Below, piece by piece: positions 27,564 to 37,000 of a DNA stretch of 64,000 bases. Below the pieces are notes generated by a model that ran no database searches, was not told where the DNA came from, and was given only the letters and a program-made list of their open reading frames with translations. The position numbers and the translations under genes were made by a program. The first letter of the stretch is position 1, and the number at the start of each line of letters is the position of its first letter. The stretch comes from Acidobacteriaceae bacterium. Its GTDB lineage: Bacteria > Acidobacteriota > Terriglobia > Terriglobales > Acidobacteriaceae. Location of the stretch: NCBI GenBank assembly GCA_025462735.1, contig JAOAPC010000016.1:62001-126000 (forward strand). The letters run 5' to 3'.

Positions 27564-28709
27564 GTGGCGAACATAACACAAGGCGAGAAGCGCAGCCTCG
27601 AAGAGTTCCTGCAGATGGGTGGCGGGTACGTCCTCGACTTCTCGAACCGCACATTTCAGGAGTTTGTTTTCGAAAGCACGGGCTTGAATATCGACGAGGA
27701 GAGTGTTGGTGGCTCGGGGTCTAAGGCCAATCGCCTTAGGCACTTCTGGCGCAACCAACCAGACCATATTGTCGGCAAACTCCTGAAAGACCTGGTGGAG
27801 CACCGACATAATGGCGCACCACTAAAAGAGAAGTGTCAAAAAATCGCCGATCGGCTCCTCGAATCTGCACCTCTGCCTCCGGCACGCCGTTACTACGTTG
27901 CGAGAGCGCAGCCAGGAAGGCTCACGCTCCAAGGCATATATCGCAAACTACAACACTTGTATCTATTTTTTCGCGACAGGGACTATTTCAAAGAGACGGG
28001 GATTACGAAGTTGAGCCTTCCTGAAGCGATTAAGCACAAGGCGGCACTGTCTCTCTCGTTCGAAATGTTCCCAGTTACAAAATGGCCGACGCACGACGTG
28101 ACCGAAGACCACGTTTTTGAAGCGCTTGAGTTTCTTTATGACCACATTTCCCGCCCCGGAAAGCTCGTCGACATGACTACCGAAACAGGCTTCAACTACA
28201 CCGACTACGGTGGCTATGATGAAAGGGCCGGACGCGCTGAATTTAGGAAAGAGGTTAATGCGTTTCTTGCCGACTACAAGTCCGGGTTTGAATTGACGAA
28301 GGACGGGATTATTCTGGCGCTCGGTGCGGATGGGCTCCAGCATATCCTGGACGCAAAGATCGTCCCTTATGACGAGGCCAATGTTGATAGCAAGGTACGT
28401 AACGCCATCATTAAATGGAGAGACCGCCATCTGTCGCTTGAAGAAAAGAAAGCTGCAATACGAGAACTTGCTGACGTATTCGAATGGCTCAAGAAGACTA
28501 AGGGGCTATCAAAGATCCTAGATCGCAAGGACGATTCAGCAATATTCGAGCTCGCCAACAACTTCGCCCTGCGTCATCATAACCCGGACCAAAAGACGAA
28601 CTACGACCGAGTCATCTGGTACTCATGGATGTTTCATTTTTACTTGGCGACATACCATGCGGCAATTCGATTACTAATCAAACACGAGCAAGAGAGCGCC
28701 AAGCGGTAG
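27564..28709 (+). CDS. Putative abortive-infection protein (AbiJ-like N-terminal domain)
   Basis: The GTG at 27564 gives 381 residues. The N-terminus (EEFLQMGGGYVLDFSNRTFQEFV, then GSGSKANRLRHFW) matches my recollection of a small domain found at the front of AbiJ-type and related phage-exclusion proteins. The C-terminus (FALRHHNPDQKTNYD, then WYSWMFHFYLATYHAAIRLL) looks like a helical HEPN/Abi_C-type effector with a conserved RHHN. Such proteins are thought to stop growth or cut RNA on phage infection. The match is from memory, so the mechanism is inference. It ends 4 bases before a tmRNA 3'-end fragment, which suggests a mobile origin. Confidence 0.75.
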   Translation: MANITQGEKRSLEEFLQMGGGYVLDFSNRTFQEFVFESTGLNIDEESVGGSGSKANRLRHFWRNQPDHIVGKLLKDLVEHRHNGAPLKEKCQKIADRLLESAPLPPARRYYVARAQPGRLTLQGIYRKLQHLYLFFRDRDYFKETGITKLSLPEAIKHKAALSLSFEMFPVTKWPTHDVTEDHVFEALEFLYDHISRPGKLVDMTTETGFNYTDYGGYDERAGRAEFRKEVNAFLADYKSGFELTKDGIILALGADGLQHILDAKIVPYDEANVDSKVRNAIIKWRDRHLSLEEKKAAIRELADVFEWLKKTKGLSKILDRKDDSAIFELANNFALRHHNPDQKTNYDRVIWYSWMFHFYLATYHAAIRLLIKHEQESAKR

Positions 28710-28713
28710 AAGT

Positions 28714-28747
28714 TGGTAGAGGCGGCGGGAGTCGGACCCGCGTCCGA
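28714..28747 (-). repeat. Fragment matching the 3' end of tmRNA (ssrA), probable att site
   Basis: Read on the minus strand the segment is GGACGCGGGTCCGACTCCC followed by GCCGCCTCTACCA, which matches the consensus tmRNA T-arm/acceptor end (GGACGCGGGTTCGACTCCC, GCCGCCTCCACCA) with two changes. No tmRNA 5' half (GGTTTCGAC) was found in the following 350 bases. Integrases commonly insert into the ssrA 3' end and leave such a copy, so this is best read as an attachment-site scar; no integrase gene is nearby. Confidence 0.7.
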
Positions 28748-28835
28748 TGGGCCTGTCACTCGATTTTAAAGTGCGAACGTTGTCCGTGATACTCTGGTTT
28801 CAACGATTTCTCTTTCCTTCAAGAGGTCCACAATC

Positions 28836-31088
28836 TTGCTTCGTAATCTAGTAATCCTGTTGATTCTTTCTCTTTTCTCTGCCGCGGCCGGCTTTGCTGA
28901 AGGGACCCGCACCTGGCAACAATCTAAGTATGAAGATTTTCTAAAAGGCACCTCGCATGGGGTCGCCATTTCGAGTGATGGGTTCCTGCAACTTGCGCCG
29001 GCATTCAAGCTGGTCGCGAGCACGCCTTCGAGCGCCATATGGGCAACCGCGGTCGGACCTCAGGGCGAAATTTATGCCGCCACCGGCGCGCCCGCGCGAG
29101 TTTACCGCATTCTGCCCGGAGGGAAGGCCACCGCGATTTTTCAGCCACAAGAGCTCCAGGTACAAGCGCTTGTCGTCGGCAAAGACGGTGCGCTTTACGC
29201 CGCCACCAATCCCGATGGAAAGGTTTATAAGCTCGAGCCTGGAAAAGATACTGGAGCTTCAGGCGTCTCTAGCGCAGAGGGCGGGCGGGACACCCGTCGC
29301 TCCAACACGAAGCAAAGTGATCAGGCCAAACCTGATACCGACAGCACTTCAGGCGGGTGGAAGTCCTCCGTCTATTTTGATCCCGGCACGAAATACATCT
29401 GGAGCATGCTGCTCGATGAGAGTGGCAACCTCTACGTGGCCACTGGCGATCATGGACAAATTTTTCGGGTTTCGCCGAATGGGGAGCACTCGCTCTTCTT
29501 TAAGAGTGACGAGCCGCACATTCGAGTGCTGGCCTTTGATGCGCAAGGCAATGTAATCGCGGGTTCTGACGGCAGCGGTCTGATTTACCGGATTACGCCG
29601 AAGGGCGATGGATTCGTTTTGTATAGCGCTCCCAAGCGGGAGATCACGAGTCTCGCGATCGACAAGGCGGGGAATATCTTTGCGGCCGCTGCTGGAGAAA
29701 AACGCGGTGGAAGCGGACCGTCGAACGTTACGGTTGCAATTCCCGCGGCCAAACCACCGGATGCAGCAGCGCCTGCCAGTGGTCCGAATAATGCGACGCC
29801 ACCCGCCGAATCGGCAGTCACGCTAAACAGTTCGAGCGCGGCCATTCCCGGAGGCTCGGGCATTTATAAAATTGCGCCCGATGGCTCACCCTCGTTGTTT
29901 TGGAACTCGCGCGATGACTTGGTATATGCGCTGGCGTTCGATTCGCGAGGGCGATTGCTGGCGGGGACCGGCAACCGCGGAGAGATATTCGAGATCGGCG
30001 GGCGAGAAGACTATACCGAACTGGTGAAAGCCGAAGCCAATCAGGTTACGGCATTTGTCAAAGCTCCCAATGGCGGGCTGTATGCCTCGACCAGCAACCT
30101 GGGCAAGATTTCTCTGTTGAGCAGCGCGGCCGACGCCGAAGGCAGCTACGAAAGCGACGTATTCGATGCGCAGGTCTTCTCCAAGTGGGGACGCGCGGAG
30201 TTTCACGGTTCCGGCAATGTTGAGCTGTTTGCGCGCAGTGGCAATGTGGACAATCCCGACAGAAACTGGAGTACGTGGACGCGGGTCGATCTGCAGAAGG
30301 ACGCAAAAATAATCGTGCCGCCGGCGCGCTTTGTCCAGTGGAAGGCCATCCTGCATCCTGGAGACACCGCGCCCCGCCTGGATAGTATCTCGGTAAATTA
30401 CCTGCAAAAGAACGTCGCGCCTGAGTTCGATGACGTGGTGGTTACGCCGGGAATTCGGTATCAGCCAGTGCCTCGTCCGCTGAATCTCGATCCCGGGCAG
30501 CGATTCGATCCGCAACCCAGTCCCATTCATGATCGCGATTCGATTGGGGTAAAGTGGACATCGCGTGACCAGAACGACGATCAGATGGTTTATTCCATTT
30601 ATTGCCGTGGCGACGGCCAAACGCGATGGCTGTTATTGAAGGAAGGCCTCAACGAGAGGTTCTACTCGTTCGACGCTTCCCTGCTTCCTGATGGCGGATA
30701 CACGATCAAGGTGGCAGCTTCCGATTCTCCCTCGCACTCGCCCGGCGAAGCGCTGTCGTCCGAAAGAGAGAGCGACCGCTTTGAAGTGGACAGCACGCCT
30801 CCGCAGATTCAGGATTTAAAAGCAGCGGCTAGTGGCCGGCAAATCCACGTCCAATTCCGCGCCACGGATAGTTTTTCTACGATCAAGCGTGCCGAATATT
30901 CGCTGGATGCTGGCGAGTGGCACTTCTTAGAACCCGTAGGCCAGCTCTCGGATGCGAAGACCGAGAGTTATGACTTCGCTGTTGTGCTTCCCAGCGATGC
31001 ATCCGAAAGGGAGCACGTGGTGGTTGTCCGCGCCTACGATCACTACGACAACATGAATTCGGCGAAGACGGTAGTGTCGGGGAGGTAA
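28836..31088 (+). CDS. Secreted beta-propeller (NHL/SMP-30-like) protein
   Basis: The 750-residue protein has a signal peptide (about 1-22) and a series of blades with repeated signatures such as GEIYAATGAPARVYRI, GALYAATNPDGKVYKL, GNLYVATGDHGQIFRV and GNVIAGSDGSGLIYRI (about 75-420). The pattern fits a seven-bladed propeller of the NHL/SMP-30 type, interrupted by two low-complexity Ser/Ala-rich inserts (about 145-175 and 290-335). The C-terminal third looks like Ig/fibronectin-type domains (about 530-745). Role unknown; such proteins bind ligands or hydrolyse lactones. Confidence 0.82.
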   Translation: MLRNLVILLILSLFSAAAGFAEGTRTWQQSKYEDFLKGTSHGVAISSDGFLQLAPAFKLVASTPSSAIWATAVGPQGEIYAATGAPARVYRILPGGKATAIFQPQELQVQALVVGKDGALYAATNPDGKVYKLEPGKDTGASGVSSAEGGRDTRRSNTKQSDQAKPDTDSTSGGWKSSVYFDPGTKYIWSMLLDESGNLYVATGDHGQIFRVSPNGEHSLFFKSDEPHIRVLAFDAQGNVIAGSDGSGLIYRITPKGDGFVLYSAPKREITSLAIDKAGNIFAAAAGEKRGGSGPSNVTVAIPAAKPPDAAAPASGPNNATPPAESAVTLNSSSAAIPGGSGIYKIAPDGSPSLFWNSRDDLVYALAFDSRGRLLAGTGNRGEIFEIGGREDYTELVKAEANQVTAFVKAPNGGLYASTSNLGKISLLSSAADAEGSYESDVFDAQVFSKWGRAEFHGSGNVELFARSGNVDNPDRNWSTWTRVDLQKDAKIIVPPARFVQWKAILHPGDTAPRLDSISVNYLQKNVAPEFDDVVVTPGIRYQPVPRPLNLDPGQRFDPQPSPIHDRDSIGVKWTSRDQNDDQMVYSIYCRGDGQTRWLLLKEGLNERFYSFDASLLPDGGYTIKVAASDSPSHSPGEALSSERESDRFEVDSTPPQIQDLKAAASGRQIHVQFRATDSFSTIKRAEYSLDAGEWHFLEPVGQLSDAKTESYDFAVVLPSDASEREHVVVVRAYDHYDNMNSAKTVVSGR

Positions 31089-31093
31089 GTCAG

Positions 31094-32875
31094 TCAGTCG
31101 GATTGGTCAGCGCCGACACCGATCCGCCGGAGCAAATTATCGAACCGCGGTTGGGTCCGCAGCGGATCCAGCCTCGGATCGCATTTACCGAAACAGGTCA
31201 GGAATATGGACCTTTCCCGCTGACCTCTTTCCAGGGAATTGATGGCCTCATCGAAGTCTCCGAGGCCTACCTGGATTAACGAAATGTGATATGGATCGAC
31301 ATAGACCGCTTGGCTCGGCTTGGCAAGCTGCCTAAGGATGTCCTCTGCCTCCGCCCTTCTCCCGGCACGAGCACACGCGTGGCCGTGAAATCCAATCGCA
31401 AAGGGCACATCCATGAGACCACGTTCACGGGCCTGCTGAAGAGAAGCTACAGCGGCCTCGTGCATCCCTTTTTCAGTACACGCAATTCCGAGCCAAAGCC
31501 TGCACAATGGAAAATTGGGTTCCATCTCCAACGCTTCCTGACAGTACGCCATGACTTGATCGTAACGGTGCGCATGGTAATGAACCCACGCAGAATGGTG
31601 GTGAAGCACGAGTGAGAGTGGATCGACCTGTTGTGCTTCGCGAATTGCGACGATGGCCTTGTCGGAAAGCCCCAATGCGGTTAGGCAAAGTGCGTACCAA
31701 CTTCTAGCCAGCGAATTATTTGGACCGAGTTGAATGGCCTGCAGGAAGGCTGATCTGGCTACTCTCCAGTCTCCGTCGCTGGTGCTAACGAAGCCGAGGA
31801 CGGTATATCCATCTGCCAGTTCCGGATCGATTTCCACTGCCTTTAGAGCCGCCGTCTTGGCCCGTTCGATCCCCTCTTTGGGTGTGAAGACATCGAACCA
31901 GGTTAGCAAGATGTAGCCCTCGGCCAAGCCTGCGTAGGCGAGAGCGTAATCGGGGTCTTCCTGAATTGCGCGCTGGAAATAAGGGAGAGCGCGCTTGAGG
32001 CTGTCTCCTGTGCGCCGAGCAGAGTGATAGCGTCCTTTGAGATAAAGCAGATATGCCTCGCGGCTCAGTGTGTGTTGTCTGAAGAGACGCTGCTTTTCCT
32101 CGCCGGTCAACTGCAGCCTTAGCGCCTCAGAAACCTTCGCTGCGATTTCTTCCTGCACCGCAAAGATTTCGGAAAGTTGCCGATTGTAGCGTTGCCCCCA
32201 CAGCTGTGCATCATTGGCCAGATCCACAAGTTCTGAGCAAACGACGAGACTCTCGCCTCGCTGAACTACTCTTCCCGTAACTACAGCGTCGACGCCGAGC
32301 TCTCGCCTTAGGCTAGCGAGATCGGAAGTTCGCGCCTTATACCGAAACGCCGTATTCCGAGGTACGACACGCAGTTTTGAGAGCTGAGACAGGTTGTTGA
32401 TGATCGCTTCGGTGATTCCTTCGCTGAGATAGTCCGTGCCGGGATCGCCGCTGGCGTTTTCGAAAGGCAGAACAACCAGGGAATTGATGGCGTTGGCTCG
32501 TCGGATCCGGTCGGCGCGCTCGTCTCCCGCTGTGAGATTTGAGGCAGCGGGTGCTCCATTGGCGAGAGGAACCCGCGTCAGTAACCGATACCCCCGCTTC
32601 GGGATTGTTTGAATGACTCTAGGTTCGCGAGCGTCGTCTTCAAAAACTCGCCGCAATTCGGAGATGCAGCGGGTCAGCACGTCGTCGGTGACGAACGTAT
32701 CGGGCCAAACTGTATGGAGAAGAGTTTCTTTCGAAAGAAGTTCGCCTGGACGCTGGGCCAAGCAGACCAACACCTCCATCACCTTGGGCTCGATGTGTAT
32801 TGTCGCGCCGTTGCGTGTGATGGCGTCAAGGCTCGGCTGTACCAGCCAGGTTCCTACTCGGAAGTCCCGGTCCAA
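31094..32875 (-). CDS. CadC-like winged-helix regulator with TolB-like and TPR domains
   Basis: The 593-residue protein begins with an OmpR-type winged helix (about 4-105; VCLAQRPGELLSKETLL and PKRGYRLL). There is no transmembrane segment after it, unlike CadC itself. A TolB/FlgO-like domain (about 130-250; VVLPFENASGDPGTDYLSEGI) and about seven TPR units (about 270-560) follow. This architecture is common in Acidobacteria and in signal-input regulators related to adenylate cyclase-type TPR proteins. Its stop is 6 bases from the stop of the convergent propeller gene. Target genes are not known; the small secreted protein at 33054 is divergent and a plausible target. Confidence 0.88.
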   Translation of the reverse strand: MDRDFRVGTWLVQPSLDAITRNGATIHIEPKVMEVLVCLAQRPGELLSKETLLHTVWPDTFVTDDVLTRCISELRRVFEDDAREPRVIQTIPKRGYRLLTRVPLANGAPAASNLTAGDERADRIRRANAINSLVVLPFENASGDPGTDYLSEGITEAIINNLSQLSKLRVVPRNTAFRYKARTSDLASLRRELGVDAVVTGRVVQRGESLVVCSELVDLANDAQLWGQRYNRQLSEIFAVQEEIAAKVSEALRLQLTGEEKQRLFRQHTLSREAYLLYLKGRYHSARRTGDSLKRALPYFQRAIQEDPDYALAYAGLAEGYILLTWFDVFTPKEGIERAKTAALKAVEIDPELADGYTVLGFVSTSDGDWRVARSAFLQAIQLGPNNSLARSWYALCLTALGLSDKAIVAIREAQQVDPLSLVLHHHSAWVHYHAHRYDQVMAYCQEALEMEPNFPLCRLWLGIACTEKGMHEAAVASLQQARERGLMDVPFAIGFHGHACARAGRRAEAEDILRQLAKPSQAVYVDPYHISLIQVGLGDFDEAINSLERGQRERSIFLTCFGKCDPRLDPLRTQPRFDNLLRRIGVGADQSD

Positions 32876-33053
32876 GGCCTTCTCCGGCGAACCGCAGGAT
32901 TATATACCGCTTGTGCAGAATCGAGGCGTCGGGCCTCGGAAAAATCTCTTCCGAATTTCGTCTTTCCCTCAGGACTTTCCGCCAGAGAGTCGCGTAGAAC
33001 CGTGATCGTGGACGGAAACGGAGCGAGACTCCGATCCCTCAGGAGAAGTAATC

Positions 33054-33545
33054 ATGAAACACAAAGGCGTGGTGAATACTGTTGTGGTAATTCTTTTTAC
33101 AATGCTGGGCTTGGGGGAAGCGTCGTTGGCTCATGCGGCGCCATGCTCGCTGGCAAGCGTTGCGGGAAGGTGGGGATACACGTACACCGGATCGATCATC
33201 CTCCCCACGGGCGCCGTTCCTGTCGCGTCGGTGGGGAGCTTCAAGCAGGACGCGGCTGGAAATATTTCTGGTCGCCAAAATAGAAGCGTGGGGGGCAGCT
33301 CTGGTGTGGAGATGATCGCGGGAAATATTACGGTAAGTGCCGACTGTACGGGTTCCGCAACCATAAATGTGTACGACGATGCGGGGCATTTGCTCCGTTC
33401 AGCGGAGTTGGCTACCGTTTATGTCGATCGCGCGAGAGGACTTCGCTTAATTTTCCAATCACTGGTGCAAGTGGATGGCACGAACCTGCCGGTTGTCATA
33501 ACTGTTGACGCGAGGAAAATGTTTGCTGACGAAGAAAACGACTAG
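33054..33545 (+). CDS. Small secreted beta-rich protein
   Basis: The 163-residue protein has a signal peptide (about 1-28, ending AHAA). The mature part has two Cys (APCSLAS and SADCTGSA) and conserved-looking repeats of WGYTYTGSI and DAAGNISGRQNRS. The pattern fits small secreted Acidobacteria proteins with no assigned function. A GGAGAAG lies upstream of the ATG. It is divergently arranged with the winged-helix/TPR regulator; the 178-base gap should hold both promoters. Confidence 0.8.
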   Translation: MKHKGVVNTVVVILFTMLGLGEASLAHAAPCSLASVAGRWGYTYTGSIILPTGAVPVASVGSFKQDAAGNISGRQNRSVGGSSGVEMIAGNITVSADCTGSATINVYDDAGHLLRSAELATVYVDRARGLRLIFQSLVQVDGTNLPVVITVDARKMFADEEND

Positions 33546-33549
33546 AAAT

Positions 33550-33583
33550 AGTGGCCGGCTAATCTCATGATTGGTCGGCCACT
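33550..33583 (+). terminator. Stem-loop after the small secreted gene
   Basis: AGTGGCCG and CGGCCACT form a perfect 8-bp stem with an 18-base loop, five bases after the stop codon. There is no U run, so factor-independent termination is uncertain. Confidence 0.35.
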
Positions 33584-34021
33584 CCTCAAGACTTGGCGAA
33601 TCTCGTCTCGAGGAAGTAAGTGTCCGGTAGAAACTATCTCGTCCCCTCGTGAGTTAATGCCTCTCTTCGACACTAAGGTTGGCGAGATGCCCTTATGCTC
33701 GCAGCCGATAATCTCGTAACCCTATCGAAATTTCCTTCGATCGGACATCTGCGAAAGTCGCGCCAGTGACTTTATGGACTGCGCTGCAACTTCCCCAGTG
33801 ATGAGGCCCGCCAAAAGGCCAGTCTGGCGCGGAAATCCAGCTTGCAAATCAGGGAACAATGTGCGACAAAGGTTCGGCCCGATTTGGTCTGCTGAATCGT
33901 TTGCGCTGCTGGTTTTCTGAGCTACCTGGATGTCTAATCCCGCTGTTCGTGACCTCCCAACTCGGTAACCGGTCTGCGCTGATTGACAGAAGGCAGAATA
34001 CGGGAATTTGCGAGGATCCTT
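33584..34021. other. Gap upstream of the amylase gene
   Basis: No recognised gene. A minus-strand frame at 33722-34045 has a plausible helical end (LLAGLITGEVAAQSIKSLARL) but no start context or homology I know. Plain promoter motifs were not found. Confidence 0.35.
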
Positions 34022-37000
34022 ATGCGTCGTATTTCTGTTCTGCAATTCTTCCTGAGTATCGCCGTAGTGCTCTTATCCACCGCGCCAGCTTGGGCGCAAT
34101 GGGCCACCCCAACCGTCGATGGTTCCATCGGAACCGGGGAGTACGGCACTAACAACTCCTTGCAGAATGCCGGCAATACTGGCCAGACCTGGTACATGAC
34201 TTGGGACGCCAGCAATCTTTATGTCGGGATTGTGAACGCCAATCTTGGCGAAGCGGCAGTCATATATATCGCTCCGAACCCGCAGAACCCACCGACTTGT
34301 TGTTCCAACTCAGATGGAAGTCGGGCGGGCTCCCCCTACGACAACACCGACTTTTCCTCGCTGCCATTTCGGGCGAAGTTTGTGACTTACGTCAAGGATG
34401 GCTATCGCGAATATCGCAACTCAGACGGCAACGGCGGCTGGGGTTCGTCGACCGCGTATTACGGAAGCTACGCCAGCAACGGCAGCAATCAGAACACCCG
34501 AGAGGTTGCGATTCCCTGGAGCGCAATTACAGGCGGAGGCATTCCGTCGTCATTCGTTTTCTTTGGCTATCTGACTTCCCCCGGCGGTTACGTTTATGGC
34601 CAGGCTCCGTCGGATAACCCGGGAACACCTATCGGAACCAGCGCAACTTATACGCAGTACTACGCAGTCCTGAATACAGGAAACGGGACCAGCACCCCGC
34701 CATTTTCTCTCGAACAGCCATCGGGATTTAGCGCCGCCGACAAGGCAGGCTTTTACCACAACACGTTCGATCCCTTTTATCGCGACCAGGAAGGCGCGGT
34801 GCCTGAAAATCGGGATGTAACGCTGCGATTCCGCACCTTACACGCGAGCGGCATTTCGGGCCTGAAGGTGCGCGCCTATCTTTTTGATACCGGTTCCGGT
34901 ACGACGACTGGTCCGGTCGATACCTCAATGCCGTGGGACCAGAACATCTTCATCAATGGAACGGAGTATGACGTCTGGAAGGCAACTCTGACCATGCCGT
35001 CCGCGCCTACGGTTTACTACTACAAGTTCGGAATTAATCGGGATACGGCGAATGGCTGGTACAGCGACGACTACCTGGACGACAACGACAACGTGCACAA
35101 AGATGGAACCGGCGCCGCGACTGATGGAGAACCATTCCCCTCGTTTCAAGTTACGGTTTACGATCCGAGTTTCCAAACGCCAGTCTGGCTCCAGAATGCG
35201 AATGTTTACCACATCCTGCCCGACCGCTTCCGCAATGGCGACCAGACCAATGATTACTGCCGCGCGGGATCAACTACTGGCTGCCCGAGTTTTTACGGCG
35301 CCGATCCCAGCACTGTCATTCACTACGACACATGGAATACGCAAATGTGCGATCCGCGTAACAGCGCCTCGGCCTGTTACAACAACTTCACTCAGTTTTA
35401 CAACGGTGATCTGATTGGCGTGAAGAATAAGCTCGACTATATTCAGTCGCTCGGGTTTGACACCATCTACATGAACCCGGTGTTCCAGGCCCGGTCCTAT
35501 CATCGCTACGATACCGACAATTATCTGCATATCGATCCCGCGTTGGGTGGAGACGCGGCGTTCACCTCTCTGATAACTGAATCGAACCGGCGCGGCATCC
35601 AGGTGATTCTGGACGGCGTGTTCAATCATGCGTCTTCGGACAGTCTGTATTTTGACCGCTATCACCGCTATTCAACTGATGGCGCCTGTGAGTCGCTGAC
35701 CTCAACGTGGCGAAGCTGGTTCCACTTCAATGACAACAACGTGCCCTGCGGTTCTAAAGATTACCCCGGTTGGTTTGGTTTCGACAGCTTGCCGACTTTC
35801 GATCACACTAATTCCGCGGTACAGAACTTTTTCTATCACCAGCCCTCCAGCGTGACTGCGTACTGGTATGGCCAGGGCGCGTCAGGATGGCGGTTCGACG
35901 TCGCCGATGACGGCAACTTTCCGCACGCCTGGTGGGCTGACTACCGGAGCTTCGCGAAGAGTTATAACGGCAATGGTCCGTTGATCGGCGAAATCTGGCC
36001 GAACGCCAGCCAGTGGTTAGCGGGCGATCAGATGGATTCGGTCATGAACTACCGCTTCCGCAAAAACATCACCGGTTTCGCGCGCAACGCAGAATGGCAC
36101 GATGACAACAATAACGGCACGAACGACATCCCTGGACTGACGCCCAGCCAGTTTGATCATGCAATTCGGGCTGTGCGCGACGATTATCCTCCGCAAGCGA
36201 CCGCCGCGATGTTAAACCTGCTTGATTCGCACGATGTGAATCGCGCGTTGTATGTGATGACCGAGGCGGGAGACACCGGCCTGAAGCAGGCCAAGCGACG
36301 ACTGGAACTTGCGGCGTTGTTCCAGTTCACTTACATCGGAGCGCCGATGGTCTATTACGGAGACGAAGTCGCCGTAAACTCTCCATCGAAGACCAGTTCT
36401 ACTAATGGACCGATGGGCGATCCATACACGCGGCCGCCGTATCCCTGGCTCGACCAAGCCGGCGACCCCACCATCTACGGTCCTCCGGACACCAGCGTCA
36501 AAGCGTACTACAGGAAACTGTCGCACTTGCGCAAGCAGTACCCGGTTCTGCGCAACGGATCATTTGTGACGCTTCTTACGGGCGATACGCAAGAACCTGG
36601 TGCGGCGCCGAATACTTATGCCTATGCAAGAGTGCTGAATGATCAGACGGCCGTGATCGCAATGAACAATGGTTCCGCGAGCAACGCGGCGACAATCCCA
36701 GTGAACGGCTTGTTGGCGGACGGCACGGAGCTTCAAGACGCAATAAGCGGTGCGAATTACACTGTGACGGGCGGAAATATTCCTATCACTTTGGCAGGGC
36801 TAAGAGGCGTGGTGCTGCTGCCATCGCCGGTCAACGTGGACCTGGTCGCGCCGATCGCTTCGATTAGCACGACCCCAGGAGCGAACGCAAAGGGTTGGAT
36901 CAACAGCAATAGCGTGACCGTGAACCTGAGTGCAACGGATTCCGGCAGTGGGGTCGAGCAGCTTCGCTACTGGATCAATAATGGACAAGTCACGGCCGTC

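Noticed and set aside
27462-27809. N-terminal extension of the MltR-like gene
   Set aside because: The frame is open for 116 more codons, but these overlap the Abi-like gene's coding start and do not match the MltR family.
28714-28747. A functional tRNA or complete tmRNA
   Set aside because: Only the T-arm and acceptor strand are present; there is no D-arm, anticodon arm or tmRNA 5' half nearby.
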